A stretch of 18,501 nt of DNA, taken from positions 1 through 18,501 of the forward strand of contig CAKPYN010000026.1 in assembly GCA_934202965.1 (NCBI GenBank), given 5' to 3'. A program made the position numbers and the translations under genes. Below the pieces are notes generated by a model. That model had not been told where the DNA came from and ran no database searches. It saw only the letters and a program-made list of their open reading frames with translations. Source of the stretch: an uncultured Megasphaera sp. GTDB taxonomy: Bacteria; Bacillota; Negativicutes; Veillonellales; Megasphaeraceae. This document shows, piece by piece, positions 7,190-13,163 of the stretch (positions are counted from its first letter, which is position 1; every line of letters starts with the position of its first letter).

Positions 7190-7972
7190 ATGTTTCAGGA
7201 TAATCGGTGGCTTCGGTTGTTAAAACCGGGCATTACGGCTATTGTTGGTGCCGGCGGTAAAACGACAGTGTTGGAACGATTAGGCAAATATGGTCATGAA
7301 GGTCATTTGCCAATTATGGTTAGCAGCACGGTTCCCATGGACAGCGCTCGTGTTGACAACGTAGAACCTTTTGATGTCATTTGTACCGATGATATAGAAA
7401 AAGGGGAAAAATTTTGTGCGGAACGCATTGCATCCGGCCATGTACCGGCTTGGTTTCAAGGACTGGACAGCAATGACCGGTATATGGGCCTTTCGCCAAA
7501 AGTCATTGAAAAAATTAAAACACGGCATCCTGCCTGGTATATTTTGATTGAAGGCGATGAAGCGAAAAACAAGTGGCTTAAAGCGCCGCTTCCTGACGAT
7601 GTGCCATTGCCGGAAAATTGTGACACCGTTATCGGTGTCTTGAATCTGCAAATGCTGGGTAATGCTTTGACCGGTGAAAAGGTAGAAGGAATTGATACGG
7701 CAACGGTGATTATGGGACGCAAAGAAGGCGCTGTGATTACGCCGGCTATGCTGGCAAAACTGCTTAAGCATCCTCGCGGTTTATTCCGGGGCATGCCGTG
7801 TGAACGAGTTTTGTTCTGTACAGGATATAACGCCGTACAGCATCGTATGACCGAAGCATTATTAGATGATTTGGGAGATTTGGGATTAGTTGCCAGCGTG
7901 TTGGCTGACGGATATCGAGAAACCTGTACGATTCGCCAATACGTGACATATGATACGAATAAGAGAAAGTAA
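7190..7972 (+). CDS. yqeC: YqeC-like selenium-dependent hydroxylase accessory protein
   Basis: A 260-residue protein with a glycine-rich nucleotide-binding motif AIVGAGGKTT (17-26) near the N terminus and a conserved EGDEAKNKWLKAP block (about 123-135), both typical of the YqeC family (putative selenium-dependent hydroxylase accessory protein). The family is linked by gene neighbourhood to maturation of labile-selenium molybdenum hydroxylases; its biochemical activity is not settled. The start has a clear GGGAGG site 8 nt upstream. It lies 25 nt after the FAD-subunit gene, which supports the pairing, and its stop is 6 nt from the start of the deacetylase gene. Confidence 0.8.
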   Translation: MFQDNRWLRLLKPGITAIVGAGGKTTVLERLGKYGHEGHLPIMVSSTVPMDSARVDNVEPFDVICTDDIEKGEKFCAERIASGHVPAWFQGLDSNDRYMGLSPKVIEKIKTRHPAWYILIEGDEAKNKWLKAPLPDDVPLPENCDTVIGVLNLQMLGNALTGEKVEGIDTATVIMGRKEGAVITPAMLAKLLKHPRGLFRGMPCERVLFCTGYNAVQHRMTEALLDDLGDLGLVASVLADGYRETCTIRQYVTYDTNKRK

Positions 7973-7978
7973 TTGTTG

Positions 7979-8884
7979 ATGAAAATGAAGGAAACAAGCA
8001 AGATAGTAATTGGATGTATTGCAATCTGTCTCTTGGCTGTAGCTGGCGGCATTTGTTATCAGCGTAATCAGCAGCATATGGCTGCGCAGCCAACAGATCA
8101 TCCTGCATCATCTGTGATAGAACAAAAACCGGATGTGGCTTTTGTGGGAGATGATTTTTCCCTGCCGCCGGTAGATAATGATAAACCTGTGTATGATAAA
8201 TACACCCTTGAAGAACGAAAAGCGAAGGGATTGCCGCTGACATATGGCCAAACGCGTGAATATTATTACGGCGATCATGTTGCGTATTTGACATTTGATG
8301 ATGGGCCGAATAAGGAAAACACAGAAAAGATTCTTCAAATATTGCATGATGAAGATATTCATGCGACGTTTTTCTTGACAGGACAAAATGTCCGTCTGCA
8401 TCCAGAGGTAGTCAAAGAAATTTATCGGTCTGGCAATGCTATTGGCGTACATTCATATACGCATGATTACAAAAAAATATACGCCTCGCCTGAAGCCTAT
8501 ATGGATGAGCTGCTGCAAACGGATATGCTGATTTATCATGCTATTGGCGTACGTCCCGTCATCTCTCGCGCGCCCGGTGGTACGCAGGGGCATTTTACGT
8601 CGGCTTTTTGGCAGGCTATTCAAAAAGTTGGCTACATCGAAGTAGGATGGAATGCACTGACAGGGGATGCGGACGGCACAGGTAAAACGGCAGAAAAAGA
8701 AGTAGAAAACATTAAAAAACAACTGTCCTTACGTCCGTATTTACATTCACATTTGGTTATATTAATGCATGATGCATCCGGCCATGAAGCAACGGTAGAA
8801 GCGTTGCCGACCATTATCAAAATGCTGAAAGACCAAGGGTATACATTCCGTGTCGTTACGACAGCGATTCCGCCATCCTGGTAA
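7979..8884 (+). CDS. Membrane-anchored polysaccharide (peptidoglycan) deacetylase, NodB family
   Basis: A 301-residue extracytoplasmic protein. An N-terminal membrane anchor or signal (about 8-27) is followed by a linker of about 80 residues and a NodB carbohydrate-esterase 4 domain. The five catalytic motifs are visible: TFDDGP, HSYTHD (metal histidines), SRAPGG, the WNALTGD region and ILMHD. Such enzymes remove acetyl groups from GlcNAc or MurNAc in the cell wall, often giving lysozyme resistance. The start is uncertain: TTG 7973, TTG 7976, ATG 7979 and ATG 7985 are all in frame with only a weak GAGAAAG site; ATG 7979 is chosen. It is probably co-transcribed with yqeC by proximity; no functional link is evident. 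Confidence 0.92.
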   Translation: MKMKETSKIVIGCIAICLLAVAGGICYQRNQQHMAAQPTDHPASSVIEQKPDVAFVGDDFSLPPVDNDKPVYDKYTLEERKAKGLPLTYGQTREYYYGDHVAYLTFDDGPNKENTEKILQILHDEDIHATFFLTGQNVRLHPEVVKEIYRSGNAIGVHSYTHDYKKIYASPEAYMDELLQTDMLIYHAIGVRPVISRAPGGTQGHFTSAFWQAIQKVGYIEVGWNALTGDADGTGKTAEKEVENIKKQLSLRPYLHSHLVILMHDASGHEATVEALPTIIKMLKDQGYTFRVVTTAIPPSW

Positions 8885-8912
8885 TGGATTTGCAGAGAAT
8901 GAAAGTTTATTC

Positions 8913-8942
8913 TTGACAAATCCGGACCGTTCGGTATACAAT
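8913..8942 (+). promoter_or_regulatory. Promoter of attenuator cassette 1 (ACT gene)
   Basis: TTGACA (8913-8918), then TATACA (8935-8940, spacer 16) overlapping TACAAT (8937-8942, spacer 18), within the context GGTATACAATGAC. The same flanks (TCTTGACAAA and GGTATACAATGAC) and the same spacing occur at cassette 2. From the -35 box to the leader ATG is 74 nt, as in cassette 2. Confidence 0.8.
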
Positions 8943-8986
8943 GACGACATCAAAATTTTAAGAAATACAAAAAGGAGACCATCCAA

Positions 8987-9133
8987 ATGAAAGCCATGTT
9001 ACAACGTATGGATACAGTTGCATATGTCTTTACATACGTTAGCTGGAGCTATTTTAGCGCTGGCTATTTGGCATACCCTCAATTTCATTACGGTAATATG
9101 CACATGAGAGAACAAGGATATATAGCAGCATAA
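8987..9133 (+). CDS. Aromatic leader peptide 1 (48 aa), attenuator upstream of the ACT gene
   Basis: A small ORF with its own AAAGGAG ribosome site (9-nt spacing). It carries 11 aromatic residues out of 48, ten of them between 13 and 35: YVFTYVSWSYFSAGY (13-27), then Y30, F33 and Y35. Tyr, Phe and Trp codons are all present. Residues 13-22 align without gap with leader 2 (Tyr13, Phe15, Tyr17, Trp20 and Tyr22 identical), and FSAGY and HMR recur downstream. An intrinsic terminator lies 32 nt after its stop and before the ACT gene. This is the layout of a ribosome-mediated attenuator: scarcity of charged aromatic tRNAs would stall the ribosome here and favour read-through. The peptide probably acts only by being translated. 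No annotated family is known to me. Confidence 0.85.
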   Translation: MKAMLQRMDTVAYVFTYVSWSYFSAGYLAYPQFHYGNMHMREQGYIAA

Positions 9134-9179
9134 ATCATTGATTTGCTGTTTCATTGGATAGACTCGGCAGGCTCATGTG
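9101..9179 (+). promoter_or_regulatory. Predicted antiterminator pairing in cassette 1
   Basis: CACATGAG (9101-9108, codons His39-Met40-Arg41 of leader 1) is an exact complement of CTCATGTG (9172-9179), which forms the upper 5' arm and loop of the terminator. Pairing would disrupt the hairpin. The same 8-mer pair exists in cassette 2. Seen in sequence; the function is inferred. Confidence 0.6.
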
Positions 9180-9193
9180 AGCCTGCCTTTTTT
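9166..9193 (+). terminator. Attenuator terminator 1
   Basis: A 9-bp perfect stem, GGCAGGCTC (9166-9174)/GAGCCTGCC (9179-9187), with loop ATGT and six T (9188-9193). It ends 21 nt before the ACT gene start, so it must be read through for that gene to be expressed. It shares the core CTCATGTGAG with terminator 2. Confidence 0.92.
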
Positions 9194-9214
9194 GTAGAGA
9201 AAGGAAGAAGTACT

Positions 9215-9625
9215 ATGCTGAATCAGATTTCACTATTCACAGAAAACAAACAAGGCGCATTACGTAAAATGACGCATGTATTAGCGCAAGCTCACGTCAA
9301 TTTGTATACCATGCTGGCCAATGACAGTGCAGAATTTGGGATTATTCGCTTGATTGTAACAGATCCGGAAAAGGCATTACAGGTTTTGCAGGATGCAGGC
9401 TATCAGTGCCGCATGGATAAAGTATTGGCTATTGAAATGGCAGATACGCCGGGGAGTCTGGATAAAATTTTGAAAAATTTGGAAGATGCCAATGTAACCA
9501 TTGATTACTTGTATATTTCGTATAATCGCAAGGCATCTACACCGGTTGCTGTATTTAAAACCAGTGAACCCGAAGCAGAAACATTTCTGCGCGGCAAAGG
9601 ATACGAACTCCTTGATTCGTTTTAA
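9215..9625 (+). CDS. Tandem ACT-domain protein, probable aromatic amino acid sensor
   Basis: A 136-residue protein made of two ACT modules: about 1-65 (ISLFTENKQGALRKM with the GAL ligand-binding turn) and about 67-136 (AIEMADTPGSLDKIL with PGSL). There is no catalytic domain, so it is most likely a small-molecule-binding regulator; stand-alone tandem ACT proteins of this kind are known in many anaerobes with poorly defined roles. ATG 9215 follows AAGGAAG by 7 nt; the frame opens earlier, but that part lies in the terminator. It is controlled by the same attenuator type as the aro operon, which points to an aromatic amino acid as ligand (inference). Possible partners are the adjacent DAHP synthases. 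Confidence 0.85.
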   Translation: MLNQISLFTENKQGALRKMTHVLAQAHVNLYTMLANDSAEFGIIRLIVTDPEKALQVLQDAGYQCRMDKVLAIEMADTPGSLDKILKNLEDANVTIDYLYISYNRKASTPVAVFKTSEPEAETFLRGKGYELLDSF

Positions 9626-9637
9626 GCTGCTTCATAT

Positions 9638-9680
9638 AAAAAAGCTTCCATGCTGTCAGCGACAGTGTGGAAGCTTTTTT
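9638..9680. terminator. Bidirectional terminator between the ACT gene and aroG
   Basis: A near-perfect hairpin: AAAAAAGCTTCCA (9638-9650) pairs TGGAAGCTTTTTT (9668-9680), continued by two wobble pairs and CTGTC/GACAG around loop AGC. The A6 and T6 flanks make it work on both strands, serving the two convergent genes. Confidence 0.93.
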
Positions 9681-9701
9681 GGCGTGTGATACGGAGGTAT
9701 C

Positions 9702-10736
9702 TTATACTAATTCAGCCAGATCGAGAATGAGGCGTTCTGTTTTTTCCCAGCCCAGGCAAGGATCGGTAATGGATTTACCATAGGTGCCTTCGCTGATTTT
9801 TTGATTGCCGTCTTCAATATAGCTTTCGATCATCAATCCTTTAACGAGAGTACGAATATCTGAGCTCATGTGACGGCTGTGCATGACGTCTTTGGCGATA
9901 CGGATTTGTTCCATATATTTTTTACCGGAATTAGCATGGTTCGTATCTACGATAACGGCCGGATTGGCTAGGTTTCGTTCGTTGTACATTTCCAGTACAT
10001 GATGTAAATCTTCATAATGATAATTCGGCAGGCTATTGCCAAAGGTATCTACATAACCGCGCAAAATCGCATGGGCCAGCGGGTTTCCGTTGGTGCGGAC
10101 TTCCCAGCCGCGGAATAAAAATTCTTGTGAATGCTGTGCAGCTGCAATGGAATTGAGCATAACAGACAAGTCACCGGATGGTGGATTTTTCATGCCGACC
10201 GGAATGCCAACGCCGCTGGCAATCATGCGATGCAGCTGGTCTTCTACCGAACGAGCGCCGACGGCTGCGTACGATAACAAATCGGAAAGATACCGATAAA
10301 TTTCCGGGTAGAGAATTTCTTCAGCACACGTAAATCCTGTTTCGCGGACGATACGGGAGTTCATTTCCCGAATCGCGATGATGCCTGCCAGCATGTCTTC
10401 TTTGCCTTCCGGATCTGGCTGGTGAAGCATGCCTTTGTAACCGACGCCAATCGTCCGTGGTTTGTTGGTATAGACACGGGGTACGATGAAGATTTTGTCC
10501 GCCACTTTTTCTTGTACTTTACCGAGACGATGAATGTAGTCGACGACAGCATCTTCATTATCAGCAGAACAAGGACCAATAATTAGCAGAAACCGGTCAT
10601 CCTTGCCGGTAAAAATATTTTTAATACATTCATCACGATGCTGCTTAATTTTGCGAACTGCATCGGTGATGGGAAATTCGTCCATAAGTTCTTGCGGTGT
10701 TGGTAATTTCCTGATGAATTCAATTTGCATTCCCAT
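9702..10736 (-). CDS. aroG: 3-deoxy-7-phosphoheptulonate (DAHP) synthase, class I AroG/F/H type
   Basis: A 344-residue enzyme condensing phosphoenolpyruvate and erythrose-4-phosphate, the entry step of the shikimate pathway. Family motifs: GPCSADN (54-60), PRVYTNKPRT (86-95), YKGMLHQPDP (100-109), then VGARSVEDQLHR, GMKNPPSGDL, FRGWEVRTNGNP and VDTNHANSGKK. This is the E. coli-like alpha subfamily, in which feedback inhibition by Phe or Tyr acts through the barrel's own N-terminal extension. ATG 10736 has an excellent AGGAGG site 6 nt upstream; the open frame runs much further, across the divergent promoter and leader 2, and is rejected there. The gene is transcribed away from the aro operon, which begins with a second, structurally different DAHP synthase. 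Confidence 0.95.
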   Translation of the reverse strand: MGMQIEFIRKLPTPQELMDEFPITDAVRKIKQHRDECIKNIFTGKDDRFLLIIGPCSADNEDAVVDYIHRLGKVQEKVADKIFIVPRVYTNKPRTIGVGYKGMLHQPDPEGKEDMLAGIIAIREMNSRIVRETGFTCAEEILYPEIYRYLSDLLSYAAVGARSVEDQLHRMIASGVGIPVGMKNPPSGDLSVMLNSIAAAQHSQEFLFRGWEVRTNGNPLAHAILRGYVDTFGNSLPNYHYEDLHHVLEMYNERNLANPAVIVDTNHANSGKKYMEQIRIAKDVMHSRHMSSDIRTLVKGLMIESYIEDGNQKISEGTYGKSITDPCLGWEKTERLILDLAELV

Positions 10737-10806
10737 AATATCCCTCCTGAAGTGGCGTGTTTCCAACAAAATGGTGTCCACTAAAAAATTGACTGAGTTA
10801 CAGCAT

Positions 10807-10834
10807 ATTATAACACAGACTTTTTTTTTGTAAA
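10807..10834 (-). promoter_or_regulatory. Promoter of aroG
   Basis: On the minus strand, TTTACA (10834-10829) and TATAAT (10812-10807) are 16 nt apart; the spacer is mostly an A9 run. The 5' untranslated region is about 65 nt and shows no leader peptide or terminator, so aroG lacks the attenuator that its divergent neighbour has. Confidence 0.6.
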
Positions 10835-10840
10835 CATAAG

Positions 10841-10865
10841 ACAATAAAAGTACAACGTTTATTGT
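10841..10865. promoter_or_regulatory. Dyad-symmetric candidate operator between aroG and the aro operon
   Basis: A perfect 8-bp inverted repeat, ACAATAAA (10841-10848) and TTTATTGT (10858-10865), spaced by 9 nt. It sits 7 nt upstream of the aroG -35 box and 32 nt upstream of the aro-operon -35 box, a typical place for a repressor or activator of one or both promoters. No regulator gene is visible in the window. Confidence 0.4.
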
Positions 10866-10896
10866 AAAATGACTGCAAATCATTAGACTGATTGTC

Positions 10897-10926
10897 TTGA
10901 CAAAGTACAGGCTAAAGGTATACAAT
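10897..10926 (+). promoter_or_regulatory. Promoter of attenuator cassette 2 (aro operon)
   Basis: TTGACA (10897-10902), TATACA (10919-10924, spacer 16) overlapping TACAAT (10921-10926, spacer 18). The flanks TCTTGACAAA and GGTATACAATGAC match cassette 1. The distance from the -35 box to the leader ATG is again 74 nt. This is the only clear promoter seen for the seven-gene aro operon. Confidence 0.8.
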
Positions 10927-10970
10927 GACACCAACGAATTTTTGAAATTGCACAAAGGGAGTCTATCCAA

Positions 10971-11141
10971 ATGAAAAATATCTCATTCATACATGTTGCA
11001 ATTGAATATGTCTTTACGTATTTTAGCTGGGGCTATTTGTATTTTAGCGCTGGCTATTTTTGCTACGACAAATTCAATAGAAACCATGAACACATGAGAA
11101 AACTTCAACCGATAGCATCGCTTGGTTCTTTAGCAGGATAA
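10971..11141 (+). CDS. Aromatic leader peptide 2 (56 aa), attenuator upstream of the aro operon
   Basis: A small ORF with an AAAGGGAG ribosome site (9-nt spacing). It has 13 aromatic residues, 12 of them within residues 13-35: YVFTYFSWGYLYFSAGY (13-29), then F30, Y32 and F35. Seven Tyr, three to five Phe and one Trp codons lie in this block, so all three end products of the pathway are monitored, with Tyr and Phe dominating. It is homologous to leader 1 at both protein and DNA level. HMR (41-43) is encoded by CACATGA, part of the predicted antiterminator. A terminator follows 39 nt after the stop, before aroF. It reads as a ribosome-mediated attenuator; no T-box or other known riboswitch signature is present. 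Confidence 0.88.
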   Translation: MKNISFIHVAIEYVFTYFSWGYLYFSAGYFCYDKFNRNHEHMRKLQPIASLGSLAG

Positions 11142-11192
11142 AAGAACCGTTGTAATTTACTTTTGATTGAATGAATACAAGCAGACTCATGT
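11091..11192 (+). promoter_or_regulatory. Predicted antiterminator pairing in cassette 2
   Basis: CACATGAG (11091-11098) is an exact complement of CTCATGTG (11186-11193, within one base of the listed end), which is the upper 5' arm and loop of terminator 2. After a 4-nt internal loop, CTT (11103-11105) can also pair AAG (11179-11181). Position and sequence match cassette 1. Confidence 0.6.
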
Positions 11193-11207
11193 GAGTCTGC
11201 TTTTTTT
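11179..11207 (+). terminator. Attenuator terminator 2
   Basis: A perfect stem, GCAGACTC (11181-11188)/GAGTCTGC (11193-11200), extendable by two A-T pairs, with loop ATGT and seven T (11201-11207). It ends 21 nt before aroF. The stem bases differ from terminator 1, but the loop and the CTCATGTGAG core are the same. Confidence 0.93.
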
Positions 11208-11228
11208 ATTATGAAAGGATGAGAACCG

Positions 11229-12245
11229 ATGATTATTGTACTAAAACCGAATGCACCAAAAGAATTTGTTGATACCTTGACCAAAATGATTCAGGCGAAA
11301 GGCCTGCAAGTAGATAAAAGTAAAGGCGCCCGTAAGACTTTGCTGGGATTAGTAGGCAATACGGCAGCGATTGATGAAGATCAGATTCGCAGCTATGAAT
11401 ACGTAGAAAATGTCATTCGTGTAGAAGAACCGTACAAACGGGCCAGTCGAGCATTTCATCCGGAAGATACAGTCATTCAGGTAGGGGATGCGCAAATCGG
11501 CGGTAAAAAGCTGGCCGTTATGGCCGGTCCCTGCTCGGTAGAATCGCAGGAACAAATGGATGGCATTGCCAGAGATATTAAGGCATCCGGCGCGACGATG
11601 CTTCGCGGCGGCGCATTTAAACCCCGCACATCGCCGTATTCCTTCCAGGGATTGCGGGACAAGGGATTGGATATGTTGTGCAATGCCGGTAAAAAAGCAG
11701 GCCTGCCTGTGGTAACAGAAATCATGTCAGCCGATAAACTCAATCTCTTTTTAGACGATAACGTAGACATTATTCAAATCGGCGCCCGCAATATGCAGAA
11801 CTTTGATTTACTGAAAGCTGTCGGCAAAATCAATAAGCCCGTTCTGCTCAAACGAGGATTATGTGCCACTATTGAAGAGTGGCTCATGTCTGCCGAATAC
11901 ATTATGGCTGGCGGTAACCACAACGTTATTTTATGTGAACGAGGCATTCGGACATTTGAAACGTACACGAGAAATACCTTGGACTTGAGTGCAGTGCTGG
12001 CAGTCAAACATCAAAGCCATTTGCCGGTTATTGTAGATCCCAGTCATGCGACAGGCAAACGCTGGATGGTAGAAGCTATGGCTAAAGCAGCGATTGCAGC
12101 CGGTGCAGACGGCATCATGGTAGAAGTACATAACGATCCGGCCAATGCATGGTGCGACGGTGCTCAATCCATTACACCAAAGATGTTTGATCATTTGATG
12201 CAGTCCCTGCGGCAGATTGCGCCGATTGTCGGCAGAGAATTATAA
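11229..12245 (+). CDS. aroF: DAHP synthase, AroF/KDO8P-synthase-like type with N-terminal regulatory domain
   Basis: A 338-residue DAHP synthase of the beta subfamily (Thermotoga/Bacillus-like), a different lineage from the aroG product encoded divergently. Residues 1-70 form a ferredoxin-like regulatory domain (MIIVLKPNAP start), which in Thermotoga binds Tyr or Phe for feedback inhibition. The catalytic barrel follows, with MAGPCSVES (98-106), RGGAFKPRTSPYSFQG (126-141), IGARNMQNF, LLKRG, FETYTRNTLDLS, VDPSHATGKR and EVHNDP. A ribosome site AAAGGATGAG precedes ATG 11229. It is the first gene of the operon behind attenuator 2, so entry into the pathway and the later steps are controlled together. 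No chorismate mutase domain is fused. Confidence 0.96.
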   Translation: MIIVLKPNAPKEFVDTLTKMIQAKGLQVDKSKGARKTLLGLVGNTAAIDEDQIRSYEYVENVIRVEEPYKRASRAFHPEDTVIQVGDAQIGGKKLAVMAGPCSVESQEQMDGIARDIKASGATMLRGGAFKPRTSPYSFQGLRDKGLDMLCNAGKKAGLPVVTEIMSADKLNLFLDDNVDIIQIGARNMQNFDLLKAVGKINKPVLLKRGLCATIEEWLMSAEYIMAGGNHNVILCERGIRTFETYTRNTLDLSAVLAVKHQSHLPVIVDPSHATGKRWMVEAMAKAAIAAGADGIMVEVHNDPANAWCDGAQSITPKMFDHLMQSLRQIAPIVGREL

Positions 12246-12272
12246 GTATAGAGTAAAAATAATGGGGGATAC

Positions 12273-13163
12273 ATGATGGAACAGGGAGACAGCGGCTTTT
12301 TTACAAAGCAAACAATAGGAATTATTGGATTGGGGTTAATTGGCGGCTCCTATGCCAAAGGACTGCGGCGATTGGGTGTACAGCATATACTGGCTGTTGA
12401 TATAGATGAAACGGCGCTAACGCAGGCCAAAGCAGACGGTGTGATTGATGAAGGCTATACCAGCGGAACGAATGCTTTACAGCAAGCGGATATGTTGATT
12501 TTTTGTATGGCAGCCGATACGATGATTGCGTTTATAAAAAACAATATATCCTATTTCAAAAAGGACGTACTGCTGACGGATGTGGCCGGTATCAAAGGCA
12601 ATACAGCCACGCAAATACGGGATATGCTGCCGGATGGGATGGACTTTGTACCGGGGCATCCTATGGCAGGCCGGGAAGGTCGCGGATATGGGATGTCCCA
12701 GGCCGAAATATTCCATCATGCCAATTATATTATTGTACCAACAGAATTCAACACAGCTGTACATATCCAGACGGTGCGGGAAATGGCAAACGCTTTAGGA
12801 TGCGCCCATGTGGTAACGGTTACGCCGCAGGAACATGATCAGTTTATCGCCTATACAAGCAGTTTGCCCCATGTCTTGGCAACGGCTCTTGTCAACAGTG
12901 ATGCCATGAATCCGATGACCAAGTTTTTTGTCGCCGGCAGTTTTCGTGATGGTACGCGGGTTGCTGATATTAATGCCCCTTTATGGACACAATTGTTTTT
13001 ATCCAATAAAGAGAATCTGTTATATGAAATCCGTCGCTTCAGCGATTCGCTGCGTGCGTTTTCTATCATGCTGGAGCAGGAAGATGCTAAGAATATGACC
13101 CAGTATTTACAGCAAGCCGCTATGCGGAGAAAGGAATTAGTACATGAAACAAATTTACGTTGA
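12273..13163 (+). CDS. tyrA: Prephenate dehydrogenase
   Basis: A 296-residue NAD(P)-dependent enzyme converting prephenate to 4-hydroxyphenylpyruvate on the tyrosine branch. It has the Rossmann motif GIIGLGLIGGS (16-26), an acidic residue at the end of strand two (AVDID), GHPMAGREGRG (128-138) with the catalytic-region histidine, and the helical C-terminal domain (HDQFIAYTSSLPH). There is no ACT or chorismate mutase domain, so feedback control must come from elsewhere. ATG 12273 and ATG 12276 are both possible behind GGGGGA. It begins 27 nt after aroF and overlaps aroB by 20 nt, indicating translational coupling. Confidence 0.94.
   Translation: MMEQGDSGFFTKQTIGIIGLGLIGGSYAKGLRRLGVQHILAVDIDETALTQAKADGVIDEGYTSGTNALQQADMLIFCMAADTMIAFIKNNISYFKKDVLLTDVAGIKGNTATQIRDMLPDGMDFVPGHPMAGREGRGYGMSQAEIFHHANYIIVPTEFNTAVHIQTVREMANALGCAHVVTVTPQEHDQFIAYTSSLPHVLATALVNSDAMNPMTKFFVAGSFRDGTRVADINAPLWTQLFLSNKENLLYEIRRFSDSLRAFSIMLEQEDAKNMTQYLQQAAMRRKELVHETNLR

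Noticed and set aside
8885..9214. T-box (tRNA-binding) leader as explanation for the control regions before the ACT gene and aroF
   Set aside because: No T-box consensus (such as GGGTGG followed by ACCGCG) or specifier-stem layout is visible; the coding leader with aromatic codons and a complementary terminator explains the region better.
10737..10970. Upstream extension of the aroG reading frame (about 78 codons)
   Set aside because: It crosses the divergent promoter, the dyad operator and leader 2's start; the family begins at MGMQIEFI with an ideal ribosome site at 10741-10748.
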